A DNA stretch of 14,572 bases from Acidianus hospitalis (GTDB lineage: Archaea; Thermoproteota; Thermoprotei_A; Sulfolobales; Sulfolobaceae). The position numbers and the translations under genes were made by a program. Every line of letters starts with the position of its first letter. The first letter of the stretch is position 1. The notes under the pieces were generated by a model. It saw only the letters and a program-made list of their open reading frames with translations. It had not been told where the DNA came from and made no database searches. Of the stretch, positions 1 through 10,752 are shown one piece after another. Location of the stretch: assembly GCA_003086435.1 (NCBI GenBank), contig QEFD01000036.1:1-14572 (forward strand). The letters run 5' to 3'.

Positions 1-1068
<1,068 letters not shown>

Positions 1069-1082
<14 letters not shown>

Positions 1083-2406
1083 GATAGGAGGATCTATACA
1101 AAAAGATGAGAGAGATTATGAGCTTATTTCCGAAAAGATAGAGAAATATTCTAATAATGAAGATAAGGTACTTGTAATTACATCTGCAATGAGAGGAATA
1201 ACTAATGATTTAATTTCTGCTACTGAAAATAGAGATAAATCTACTGAAATAATAGGAAATATATATGATAAACATATTAAAATTCTATCAAAAGTCGCTG
1301 ATGGCCCAGAATTTGAGATTGCGTTTAAAGATCTTTCAAAAATGGCAGACGAGCTATTTAAAATAGCCTGGTCTATAAGAGTTTTAGACGAAATTACTCC
1401 TAGGGTTAGAGATTATATTTTGTCCTTTGGAGAAAGAATGGCAACAATAGTATTAAATGCTGCATTAAGATCAAGAAGATTAGATTCAATAGCTTACCCT
1501 GAACCACCATTAGTTACTGACAATAATTTCGGAGAGGCAAATGTCTTGGAAGATCTTACCTTAAAGGAAATTAATGAAAAAATTTTAAGTAAAAAGAGTA
1601 AAATATTGATAATACCAGGATTTATAGGCAAAACTATAGATGAAAAATATACTACAATAGGTAGAGGGGGCAGTGATTATACTGCTACTTTGTTAGGGAA
1701 GCTTCTAAATGTAGAGAATGTAAGACTTGTAACAGAAGTTCCAGGGATAATGACAGCTGATCCTAGAAAAATAGAAAGCGCAACAACAATTAAAAGATTA
1801 TCATTAGAAGAGGCAGTAGAATTAGCCCAAATGGGCGCAAAAAGGTTACATCCTAGAACTTTTGAGCCAATGTTTTCCTCAAATATGAAAGTTACCATTG
1901 AAGGATTGTATGAAGAAGGAGAGACTATAGTAAGTGGTTCTTGTGAGGATGAAGACAAACTAAAAGGAGTTACAATCCTTGATGACCTAAAAATGATAAA
2001 TATAGAAAGTACTAGAATAGTAGGAAAAATTGGATCTGCAGCAAGAGTTATGGCTGAGGCTAAAAATTCAAATGTAAATATTGTTTCAATTTCACAGCCA
2101 GCATCAGAAACTACAATAAGCCTTGTTGTAAACTCTAACGACGCGGAAATCCTTGCTACTAAGCTAAAGGAGATTAAAGATATAGATAACATAGAGATTA
2201 AAGACGTTAGTGCGGTAAGTATAGTAGGTTGCGGACTTAGGAATAATGAAATATTCAAGGAAGTGGAAAATGTAGCTCTTCAATATGATATACTTTCCAT
2301 GTCAAGAGGCTTAAAGAACGTCAGTGCTACATTTATAGTTAAAAAAGAAGAAGGATATAACTTAGCTAAAAGTTTGCACGAGGTCGTGTTAAAATGGATA
2401 AATTAA
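1069..2406 (+). CDS. lysC: Aspartate kinase, monofunctional, with ACT domains
   Basis: It phosphorylates aspartate with ATP, the first step toward threonine, methionine and isoleucine. Residues 5-9 are KIGGS and residues 198-203 give the G-R-G-G-S-D block of the aspartokinase signature, followed by [13 protein letters not shown]. The C-terminal part from about residue 300 looks like two ACT domains ([14 protein letters not shown] lies in the first), the usual site of allosteric amino-acid binding. The 445-residue length suits a monofunctional enzyme; no homoserine dehydrogenase is fused. The ATG has a perfect-looking ribosome site AGGTGA (1058-1063) five bases upstream, inside thrC. Sulfolobales make lysine by the LysW/alpha-aminoadipate route, so I infer threonine rather than lysine control. 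The gene symbol follows common usage (lysC/ask). Confidence 0.95.
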
Positions 2407-3442
2407 AAGTATCTTTACTAGGCTCAACTGGAATGGTTGGGCAAAAAATGGTAAAAATGCTCTCAAACCATCCTTTTATAGAATTAACTAAAGTTAGTGC
2501 ATCACCTGCTAAAATAGGCAAAAAATACGAAGAGGCAGTAAAATGGATTGAAGGAGAAATTCCAGAAAATGTTAAGGATATGAGACTAGTATCAACGGAA
2601 CCAGAAGATCATAAAGACGTAGATGTTGTACTTTCTGCACTACCTAATGAGTTAGCAGAAGATATTGAACTGAAACTTGTTAGAGCAGGAAAAATAGTAG
2701 TATCTAATGCAAGCCCGTATAGAATGGATCCAGAAGTTCCGTTAATTAACCCCGAAATAAACTGGCAACACCTAGAATTAGTAAAAACGCAACAGAGTAA
2801 AAGAGGTTGGAAAGGACTCTTAGTAAAAAATCCTAACTGCACAGCCGCAATAATGTCCTTGCCATTAAAACCTTTAACAGAGTTGATAACACAGAGAAAG
2901 ATAATAATGACCACTTTGCAAGCTGTAAGTGGTGCGGGCTATAATGGATTATCTTTCATGTCAATATATAACAATATTATTCCATATATAAAAGGAGAAG
3001 AGGAGAAAATTCCTAAAGAAATAGGAAAAATGCTAGGTCAAGTCCAGGACGGGCAGATACTGAATGCCAAAATAAATGCCAGGGTGACATCCATAAGAGT
3101 CCCAATAAAAGTTGGCCATATGGGCGTTATAAACATTTTACTTGATGAAAGCGATAAAATTGATGTAGAAGAAATTAAGAGAGAATTAGCAAATTTCAAA
3201 TCACTTCCACAAGAGAAAAACTTACCTACTGCTCCTAAAAAACCTATAATCGTTAACGAAGATGAAAGCAGACCACAACCAGAAATAGACCTTAAAATAG
3301 AAAACGGAATGGCTGTATCTGTAGGTAGAATTAGCGTAGAAAATAACGTACTTAGGATGGTAGTACTTGGGGATAACTTAGTGAGAGGAGCAGCAGGAAT
3401 TACAATTTTAACAGTAGAAGTGATGAAAGAGTTAGGTTATAT

Positions 3443-3446
<4 letters not shown>
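2394..3446 (+). CDS. asd: Aspartate-semialdehyde dehydrogenase
   Basis: It reduces aspartyl-4-phosphate to aspartate semialdehyde with NADPH, the step after aspartate kinase. The N-terminal Rossmann motif is [10 protein letters not shown] (residues 8-17). The catalytic cysteine is Cys149 in KNPNCTAA (codon 2838-2840), and the likely acid/base histidine is His242 in KVGHMG (codon 3117-3119). [24 protein letters not shown] is the archaeal/fungal-type active-site block. Length (350 residues) is normal for this branch. The start overlaps the end of aspartate kinase by 13 bases, with GAGGT at 2380-2384 as ribosome site. Its stop shares ATGA with the next gene, which indicates one transcript with coupled translation. 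Confidence 0.96.
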
Positions 3447-5281
<1,835 letters not shown>

Positions 5282-5289
<8 letters not shown>

Positions 5290-6205
5290 TTAATGAGAGG
5301 ACTGACATTGCTGTATATAACCTATTTTCTGCCTCATCCCATACTGTACTCTGCTTACCATCTATAACCTCAGCATCAACTTCTTCTCCTCTCATTGCAG
5401 GTAAGCAGTGCATAAAAATTGCGTCCTTAGATGCATGACGCATTAAATCGGTTGTTACTCTATAATTCTTTAGAAGTTCCTTTTTCTTATTAGCTATATT
5501 CTCCTCACCCATACTAACCCAGACGTCTGTATATACAACAAAACTACCTCTGACTGCAAAATAAGGATCATCATAAAATTCTATTACTGCACCGGAGTTC
5601 TCGCTCTCCTCTTCTATTCTTTTCCATATTTCAGGCTTTGGTCTAAGTTCTTTAGGAGATGCTACTCTTAACTCTAGGCCCATCTTTGCCGCAAATGCCA
5701 TTAAACTAACTAGAACATTATCCCCACCATCGCCAACAAAAGCAATAGGTTTCTCATAAGTACCAAACTTTTCTTTAATTGTCATAAAGTCTGCTAAAGC
5801 TTGAAGAGGGTGGGATAAATTACTTAACAAATTTATGACCGGCAATCCCGAATAATCTCTTAGTTTTATCAAGGACTCATGAGATAATACTCTTGCACCA
5901 ATACCGTGAACGAATCTACCTAATACTCTTGCAGTATCTTCTACTGGTTCTCCTCTACTTAACTGAATATCACTCTTATTGAGCACTATAGGATATCCTC
6001 CTAGTAAATATATCGCAGACTCCATACTAACTCTTGTCCTAGTACTGGGTTTTTCGAAGATTAATGCAACTCTTTTTCCATCAAGAGATTTAGGAACCGA
6101 GTTGGTTTTTACAAAATTTTTCATTAAAAACGATACTTCCATTATCCTTTCAATATCTTGCTTTTCAAAATCCAGAAGACAAAGAAGACTATTTCCTTTT
6201 AGCAT
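5282..6205 (-). CDS. argF: Ornithine carbamoyltransferase
   Basis: It transfers the carbamoyl group of carbamoyl phosphate to ornithine to give citrulline in arginine synthesis (cytoplasmic). Motifs in order: FEKPSTRTR (residues 50-58, carbamoyl-phosphate binding), HPLQALAD (132-139), DVWVSMGEE (227-235, the SMG ornithine loop) and HCLPA (266-270, the ornithine-contacting cysteine). The SMG and HCLP motifs separate it from aspartate carbamoyltransferase. Length 307 is normal. The ATG at 6205 lies 25 bases downstream of a TATA-like TTTATA on the minus strand, so a leaderless mRNA is likely. It diverges from the regulator at 6237 with only 31 bases between start codons, and it converges on nre with an 8-base overlap. 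Confidence 0.96.
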
Positions 6206-6207
6206 GA

Positions 6208-6214
6208 TTTTAAA
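6208..6214 (+). promoter_or_regulatory. TATA box of the 6237 regulator gene
   Basis: TTTTAAA is centred 26 bases upstream of the ATG at 6237, which is the archaeal TATA spacing for a leaderless transcript. It lies immediately outside the argF start codon (6203-6205), so the divergent promoters are packed into 31 bases. Confidence 0.55.
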
Positions 6215-6229
6215 GTATAACTTTGAAAT

Positions 6230-6235
6230 TATAAA
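6230..6235 (-). promoter_or_regulatory. TATA box of argF
   Basis: On the minus strand the sequence reads TTTATA here, ending 25 bases before the A of the argF ATG (6205). That is the spacing expected for a leaderless archaeal gene. The element abuts the start codon of the divergent regulator at 6237. Confidence 0.55.
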
Positions 6236-6236
6236 T

Positions 6237-6854
6237 ATGGATATCCTGACGATAATTACGGAAGCTACTAAGCCTAAACAAGGTAATAAACCTAAATATG
6301 ACGAATCTCACGTTCTTCACGCTTTACTCGTAATCCAAAAAGAACAACCAATTGGAAGACCTACTTTAGAGAAAAGATTACAGCTAGGAGATGCTACAGT
6401 AAGGACGTTATTAAGAAGATTAAGGGAATTAGGTGTCATAAAAGTAGACAAAGTAGGTGGAGCCGAAATTACAGAAGAAGGTAAAAAAGCATTACAAGAG
6501 TGGGATTCTGTAATAAAAATAGGAGAAGCCGAACTAAAATCAATAAATTGGGATTGTAGCATGATAATAGTTAAAGGTGGTAGCAAAATCCTAGAAAAGC
6601 AAAAAGTTATAGAACTTAGAGATAAAATAATAAAATTGGGAGCAGATAGCGTATTAATTTCAGTGATTTTGAATAACAAGGTGGAATTACCGCCAAAAAC
6701 TGAAGAGTTCGGAATGAAAGAGCTACTAGAGGATATTAAAAATTCTTGTAGGTTATGTGAAAATAACGATTTAATCACTTATATTTTACCCAAAGATCTT
6801 CACTTAGCTTATAAGGTGGGGTTGTTATTATTTGAAAATTGGATTAATAGTTAA
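6237..6854 (+). CDS. Winged-helix protein, probably DUF4443-type regulator
   Basis: A 205-residue protein with an N-terminal winged helix: residues about 20-80 include [24 protein letters not shown], then a recognition-helix-like [21 protein letters not shown] and a wing ending in TEEGKKAL. The rest (about 90-205) is a mixed alpha/beta domain resembling DUF4443, a domain I associate with archaeal winged-helix proteins; I cannot confirm this by search. I chose ATG 6237 because a TATA box lies 26 bases upstream and because an earlier in-frame ATG (6204) would fall inside the argF start region. It overlaps the NAD kinase gene by 23 bases, so the two form an operon. It probably regulates transcription, perhaps of its own operon or of argF, but no ligand-binding site is obvious. 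Confidence 0.7.
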   Translation: MDILTIITEATKPKQGNKPKYDESHVLHALLVIQKEQPIGRPTLEKRLQLGDATVRTLLRRLRELGVIKVDKVGGAEITEEGKKALQEWDSVIKIGEAELKSINWDCSMIIVKGGSKILEKQKVIELRDKIIKLGADSVLISVILNNKVELPPKTEEFGMKELLEDIKNSCRLCENNDLITYILPKDLHLAYKVGLLLFENWINS

Positions 6855-7893
6855 CCCGTATGCGGGTTCTGGAGGTAGATTAGGTTATAAAGGAAGTGAC
6901 GGTCTATATATAGAGAATCCTGAGATTGAAAATAGAGTAAAGAGATTTTTAGATGTAGTTAACAATAATATCGAATTTGTCTCTCCTAAATTCAAAATGG
7001 GTGAATATTTTCTAAAGAAATTCGGTAAAAAATATGAGACTATAAACGCTGGAAAGGAAAAATCTACAAGAGAGGATACAATAATTTCAGCAAGGTTATT
7101 GCCAGATATAACAAATTTAATAGTTTTCGTAGGTGGAGATGGTACTGCCAGAGACGTTGTAGAAGGATCACAATCAAAGGTTCCTATATTAGGAGTACCT
7201 GCAGGAGTAAAAATGCACAGCGGAGTTTTTGCTTTAAATCCAGAAACTGCTGGAATCTTAGTTAACGCATATGTAGAAGGTATGGCAAACATAATGGAAG
7301 CAGAAGTCTTGGATATTGACGAAGACGCTTATAGAAAAGGAATTTATAAGGTTAAACTTTATTATATTGCGAAGACAATAAATTTCAAAGGACTTCTTGT
7401 ACATAGTAAAGAAGAAATCTCTTCGCCTTCTTACGAGCTTGATGAGATAGCCAAATACATCATAGATAACATGGAAGACTCAACATTTTATATAATGGGG
7501 CCAGGCAGCACAGTGAAGGCAATAGAAGAAAAACTTGGATACACCACGAATTTCTTAAGTACAGATTTATTCTTAGGTAAAAGATTAATAAAATCTGGAG
7601 TAAATTATATGGAATTATTGCAATTAACCGGGGAGTTAAAGATAATTTTGACTCCGATCGGTGGTCAAGGTTTTTTAATTGGCAGAGGAAACCAAGAAAT
7701 AGGCCCTGAAATTCTTAAAAAAGCAGGAAAAGATAATATAATAGTAGTGTCTTCAAAAGAAAAAATCTCAAGAATTGATTGTTTAAGAATAGATTCTGGA
7801 GACCCTAATGTAGATAAATTATTACAAGGAATTTATAAAGTTATAGTAGGATATGATGAATTTTACACAATAAAGACGTGTAGTATGACTTGA
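6832..7893 (+). CDS. ATP-NAD kinase family protein (COG3199/AcoX-like)
   Basis: Its kinase fold shows [17 protein letters not shown] at the N-terminus, the GGDGT nucleotide motif at residues 101-105, and [17 protein letters not shown] after it, the typical block of the COG3199 branch of ATP-NAD kinase-like proteins. Further conserved segments are GPGSTVKAI and [20 protein letters not shown]. Length 353 fits this branch; classical NadK is shorter (about 250-290). It may phosphorylate NAD to NADP, but several members have unknown substrates, so function is inferred from family. Translation must start at TTG 6832: upstream in-frame codons are not starts, and GGTG at 6815-6818 is a plausible ribosome site. 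The gene follows the winged-helix regulator in an operon, and a short T-run follows its stop. Confidence 0.85.
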   Translation: MKIGLIVNPYAGSGGRLGYKGSDGLYIENPEIENRVKRFLDVVNNNIEFVSPKFKMGEYFLKKFGKKYETINAGKEKSTREDTIISARLLPDITNLIVFVGGDGTARDVVEGSQSKVPILGVPAGVKMHSGVFALNPETAGILVNAYVEGMANIMEAEVLDIDEDAYRKGIYKVKLYYIAKTINFKGLLVHSKEEISSPSYELDEIAKYIIDNMEDSTFYIMGPGSTVKAIEEKLGYTTNFLSTDLFLGKRLIKSGVNYMELLQLTGELKIILTPIGGQGFLIGRGNQEIGPEILKKAGKDNIIVVSSKEKISRIDCLRIDSGDPNVDKLLQGIYKVIVGYDEFYTIKTCSMT

Positions 7894-7894
7894 C

Positions 7895-7930
7895 GCAAAT
7901 CTAATGATATTACTTTTTAGCGAATCTAAT
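7895..7930 (+). repeat. Direct repeat pair upstream of whiP
   Basis: GCAAATCTAAT (7895-7905) recurs as GCGAATCTAAT (7920-7930), 10 of 11 bases identical and 25 bases apart start to start. The pair lies just upstream of the whiP TATA box. A related AATCTATTTAAT occurs at 8787-8798 on the other side of whiP. Possible roles are an operator or initiator-binding sites; the sequence alone does not decide. Confidence 0.5.
7914..7918 (+). terminator. Possible T-run terminator of the NAD kinase operon
   Basis: A run of five T (CTTTTTAG) lies 21 bases after the NAD kinase stop. Archaeal RNA polymerase terminates at short T-runs without a hairpin, so this is plausible, but a run of five in AT-rich DNA is weak evidence. 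Confidence 0.3.
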
Positions 7931-7937
7931 TATTCCG

Positions 7938-7944
7938 TTTTAAA
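7938..7944 (+). promoter_or_regulatory. TATA box of whiP
   Basis: TTTTAAA is centred 25 bases upstream of the GTG at 7966, as for a leaderless gene. The direct repeats lie directly upstream, where a regulator or initiator bound there could influence it. Confidence 0.55.
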
Positions 7945-7965
7945 TTTTGGCGAGTACATATCTAT

Positions 7966-8676
<711 letters not shown>

Positions 8677-8701
8677 AATCTTCTACTTCTTTAGGTCAAA
8701 A

Positions 8702-8767
8702 TTTTTGTCTCAGCCAGTTTGCTTTATACTACATTATGCAAACTCTTATTTTTCTTGAAGACAAAAA
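8702..8767. repeat. Nested inverted repeats, 9-bp outer and 7-bp inner arms
   Basis: TTTTTGTCT (8702-8710) is the exact reverse complement of AGACAAAAA (8759-8767). Inside it AGTTTGC (8716-8722) is the exact reverse complement of GCAAACT (8738-8744), with a 15-base loop. The T-run of the left arm may also terminate whiP transcription. Confidence 0.6.
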
Positions 8768-8770
8768 AGC

Positions 8771-8796
8771 TAAATAGAGTAGTAGTAATCTATTTA
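8771..8796. repeat. 8-bp perfect inverted repeat
   Basis: TAAATAGA (8771-8778) and TCTATTTA (8789-8796) are exact reverse complements around a 10-base loop, GTAGTAGTAA. The right arm overlaps a TATA-like TATTTAAT (8791-8798) that could drive the 8833 gene with a short leader. Confidence 0.55.
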
Positions 8797-8820
8797 ATCA
8801 AATGTATCCAGACTTCACTT

Positions 8821-8827
8821 GAGGTGG
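8821..8827 (+). promoter_or_regulatory. Ribosome binding site deciding the TTG start at 8833
   Basis: GAGGTGG, a near-perfect match to the archaeal 16S tail complement, lies five bases before TTG 8833. It selects this start over the later in-frame ATG at 8857 and over a longer upstream reading frame. Confidence 0.7.
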
Positions 8828-8832
8828 AATAT

Positions 8833-9174
8833 TTGTCTTCAAATAAGTCAGTTAAAATGACTGAGGACGAGATAAATAAAGCGTTAGCAAAAGCCGAAAA
8901 AGAGGCAGAAAAAAGAGATCATAAGAAAATTTGGATCGATAAAATGTTAAAAAGTGCAAAAACATATTATAAATTATGCCCATATTATGATAAGAAAACT
9001 TCTAACTGTTTCCTTATGTTAAGCAGTAATGATAGTAATAAGAAATGCAATAGAGAAGGTAGGTATGATAATTGTCCCGTGTTCTTAGCATTTCTGGATA
9101 ATAAATATCAAGAATATACTTCTAAAAAGAAAATACTTCCTCTAGATTTCTTAGATCTTGCACAGTCAGTGTAA
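8833..9174 (+). CDS. Small four-cysteine protein of unknown function
   Basis: I do not recognise this 113-residue protein. A charged N-terminal helix (TEDEINKALAKAEKEAEKRDHKK) is followed by a cysteine module, C-P-Y-Y-X7-C-X12-C-X8-C-P, suited to binding zinc or an iron-sulfur cluster. A related module occurs twice in the protein encoded at 13220-13603. The start is TTG 8833, chosen for the GAGGTGG five bases upstream. The frame is open further upstream, but that part would read through the repeat-rich gap and is probably not translated. The gene lies between whiP and the zinc-ribbon gene (11 bases before the latter) and is probably co-transcribed with the latter. Its conserved position beside a replication initiator hints at a DNA-related role, but nothing in the sequence proves it. 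Confidence 0.75.
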   Translation: MSSNKSVKMTEDEINKALAKAEKEAEKRDHKKIWIDKMLKSAKTYYKLCPYYDKKTSNCFLMLSSNDSNKKCNREGRYDNCPVFLAFLDNKYQEYTSKKKILPLDFLDLAQSV

Positions 9175-9185
9175 GGGAATGATTT

Positions 9186-9995
9186 TTGCCCAGAAAGAAA
9201 AAAACTGATGAAGAAAACAAAAAAGAAAGCAGTAATGAGGAGGGTAAAACTAAAAGAAAAAAAACACAGAAGAAAGAGAAATTTGTTGATGCAGAAGCGT
9301 TATTAGACGAATACTTAGATGAAGTTGTTTTAGGGCTAGGGATATCTTTTCTGAAATTAAAACCTGAAGAGTACAAGGAAATATTAAAAGAACCATTTGT
9401 TGCAGCTGTAGGTCAAGTAAAAACTAAACCCAAATCCAAGACTATAATTAATAGACTTACTGCGAATAGAGATGCTATGATGGAATATATTGCAATGAGA
9501 TTAGTTAGAATAATTGATATAGAAAAAATGAATTGTGAGCAGTTTGAATTTGTAGTTTATAATACTAAAAAAGCTATAGTAGATCTTGCGCCTAAACTTT
9601 ATAGAGAAGCATTAAAAAGAAATAGAAAAGATTTAATAGATGTATTGAGATATAATTGGAATTTATATGGAATAGTGTCTCCTATAGTATGTCCAAAATG
9701 CGGATTTAGCTCTATAATGCCCGACTTATCATGTAAAGTTTGCGAATATGTTATGAGCATGAAAGAATTAAAATCTCAAATAAATGTTATACAAACACTA
9801 AAAGATTATTACTCGTTAGATCCTGAGGGATTTAAAGAAATATTAACTTCAGGATATTTTTACTATACTGCGGAAGGTCCTATTCCTCCTTCAAAATTTA
9901 GGCCTTCTCCTCAAGTTCTTGCTTTTGAGATTGTTCTGAACAAAGATGAGAAAAAGACTCTAAGCAGTATTTACAGCAATCCCCACGCTCAATGA
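9186..9995 (+). CDS. Zinc-ribbon protein with basic N-terminal tail, unknown function
   Basis: The 269-residue protein begins with a lysine-rich, disordered-looking tail (about residues 1-32). A helical region follows, and then a zinc ribbon, Cys169-X2-Cys172-X10-Cys183-X2-Cys186 (CPKCGF...CKVCEY). The C-terminal part contains [36 protein letters not shown] cannot assign a function; the basic tail and zinc ribbon suggest contact with nucleic acid. The start is TTG 9186, only 11 bases after the previous stop, with a weak purine-rich ribosome site (GGGAATGA). The last 32 codons overlap the convergent gene on the other strand, so the C-terminus after about residue 237 may be a stop-loss extension. 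Confidence 0.75.
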   Translation: MPRKKKTDEENKKESSNEEGKTKRKKTQKKEKFVDAEALLDEYLDEVVLGLGISFLKLKPEEYKEILKEPFVAAVGQVKTKPKSKTIINRLTANRDAMMEYIAMRLVRIIDIEKMNCEQFEFVVYNTKKAIVDLAPKLYREALKRNRKDLIDVLRYNWNLYGIVSPIVCPKCGFSSIMPDLSCKVCEYVMSMKELKSQINVIQTLKDYYSLDPEGFKEILTSGYFYYTAEGPIPPSKFRPSPQVLAFEIVLNKDEKKTLSSIYSNPHAQ

Positions 9996-10647
9996 TAGCA
10001 TTACAAATCTTACATCTTTTCCTATTCTCTAGCTTGATTACGTTAATGGAGCTTCCAAAAGTGTGGTATATCTCATTATCTGCAAACTGTTTACTTGCCC
10101 ATTTAATTATCTCATTTAAGAAAGCATCCTTTGTTTTTAACTCCCCAGTTATTTCTGAGAAGCCTAAAAGTTCAAATCTTGGGGTAGAATAGAAAGGTAC
10201 AAAGATTTTTTTAGAATAAACCTCAACAACTAGCGAGTATAACTCCAAATATCCCATATACCCAGTACTTATTGAATATATAAGATATGATAAGAAAAAA
10301 TCTGCTGTAAAAGGTAATATAATCTTTTTAAAATCGGTCTCTCTAATTTTTATCATAATTTTCCACAAAGTTTTATTTATATCTTCCTCTTCATTTATTT
10401 TATCGATTAAAACGTCTAACTTACACGATTTACATATATTATATATTAGTTTTTCTATTAAGCTTGAGACGTCCATAAAATTCTCAGTAGTTAATATCAC
10501 TACTCTGTCCTCTCTATCTAAGAACTTTGATAAGCTTAATTCCTTCCTAAATCTTTTTACTATCTCACTTCTAGCACAATGAACACAAAGATATTTACCA
10601 CTAATTAAAACTTCGGCTTGATTTTTACCACATTTTGTGCAGATCAA
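9898..10647 (-). CDS. Ncs6/TtuA-like tRNA-thiolation protein lacking the PP-loop
   Basis: The 249-residue protein has the two zinc sites that frame Ncs6/TtuA-type tRNA 2-thiolation enzymes. One is N-terminal, Cys3-X2-Cys6 with Cys21-X2-Cys24 (CTKCGK...[18 protein letters not shown]); the other is C-terminal, Cys212-X2-Cys215 with Cys224/225-X2/3-Cys228 (CKICNAII...CCKYC). Where an ATP-binding SGGKDS loop is expected (about residues 49-60) it reads [15 protein letters not shown], with no glycines or lysine. The GHNLDDEA-type block is likewise replaced ([10 protein letters not shown]). The protein is also shorter than the usual 300 or so residues. It looks like a paralogue that lost adenylation activity; a structural or partner role is possible. 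The start is TTG, with a TATA-like TTTAAA about 30 bases upstream. The 3' end overlaps the opposite gene by 98 bases. Confidence 0.65.
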   Translation of the reverse strand: MICTKCGKNQAEVLISGKYLCVHCARSEIVKRFRKELSLSKFLDREDRVVILTTENFMDVSSLIEKLIYNICKSCKLDVLIDKINEEEDINKTLWKIMIKIRETDFKKIILPFTADFFLSYLIYSISTGYMGYLELYSLVVEVYSKKIFVPFYSTPRFELLGFSEITGELKTKDAFLNEIIKWASKQFADNEIYHTFGSSINVIKLENRKRCKICNAIIERGDCCKYCLESFSHLCSEQSQKQELEEKA

Positions 10648-10673
10648 ACTTTCTTTTACTTTTCCTTAACCTT

Positions 10674-10680
10674 CTTTAAA
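10674..10680 (-). promoter_or_regulatory. TATA box of the Ncs6/TtuA-like gene
   Basis: TTTAAAG on the minus strand lies about 30 bases upstream of the TTG at 10647, which suits a short-leader or leaderless transcript. It shares a 105-base divergent gap with the thsA promoter. Confidence 0.4.
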
Positions 10681-10707
10681 TTAATCTCGTACAGTATAAT
10701 AGTTAAA

Positions 10708-10740
<33 letters not shown>

Positions 10741-10752
10741 AGGTGTGAGGAA

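Larger units (their letters stand above)
8677..8832. other. Candidate replication origin region (oriC3), repeat-rich intergenic
   Basis: This 156-base AT-rich gap follows whiP and holds at least three inverted repeats in less than 100 bases, plus a fourth that reaches into the next gene. Initiator genes often sit beside their origins, and oriC3 in Sulfolobus is known to be associated with WhiP. No Orc1-type ORB motif (TCCA-N-TGGAAAC followed by a G-run) is visible, which fits reports that oriC3 firing depends on WhiP. It must also contain the promoter and ribosome site of the 8833 gene. The 72-base gap upstream of whiP is the competing location. Confidence 0.45.
8755..8842. repeat. 11-bp inverted repeat spanning the start of the 8833 gene
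   Basis: TTGAAGACAAA (8755-8765) is the exact reverse complement of TTTGTCTTCAA (8832-8842). The right copy covers the TTG start of the next gene, and the first seven bases recur as TTTGTCT at 8704-8710. Confidence 0.5.

Noticed and set aside
1677..2258. 193-codon open frame antisense to aspartate kinase
   Set aside because: It lies wholly inside a strongly recognised gene. The translation is low-complexity (Ser/Ile/Leu/Phe-rich), as expected of an antisense shadow in AT-rich DNA.
5979..6236. Long N-terminal extension of the winged-helix regulator across the argF 5' end
   Set aside because: It is antisense to conserved argF codons; the TATA box at 6208-6214 and the domain start support ATG 6237.
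8719..8832. Upstream in-frame extension of the four-cysteine protein
   Set aside because: The extension reads through the repeat-rich gap and has no ribosome site. GAGGTGG directly before TTG 8833 marks the real start.
9992..10192. 66-codon plus-strand frame after the zinc-ribbon gene
   Set aside because: It is antisense to the Ncs6-like gene, hydrophobic by composition, and lacks a ribosome site.
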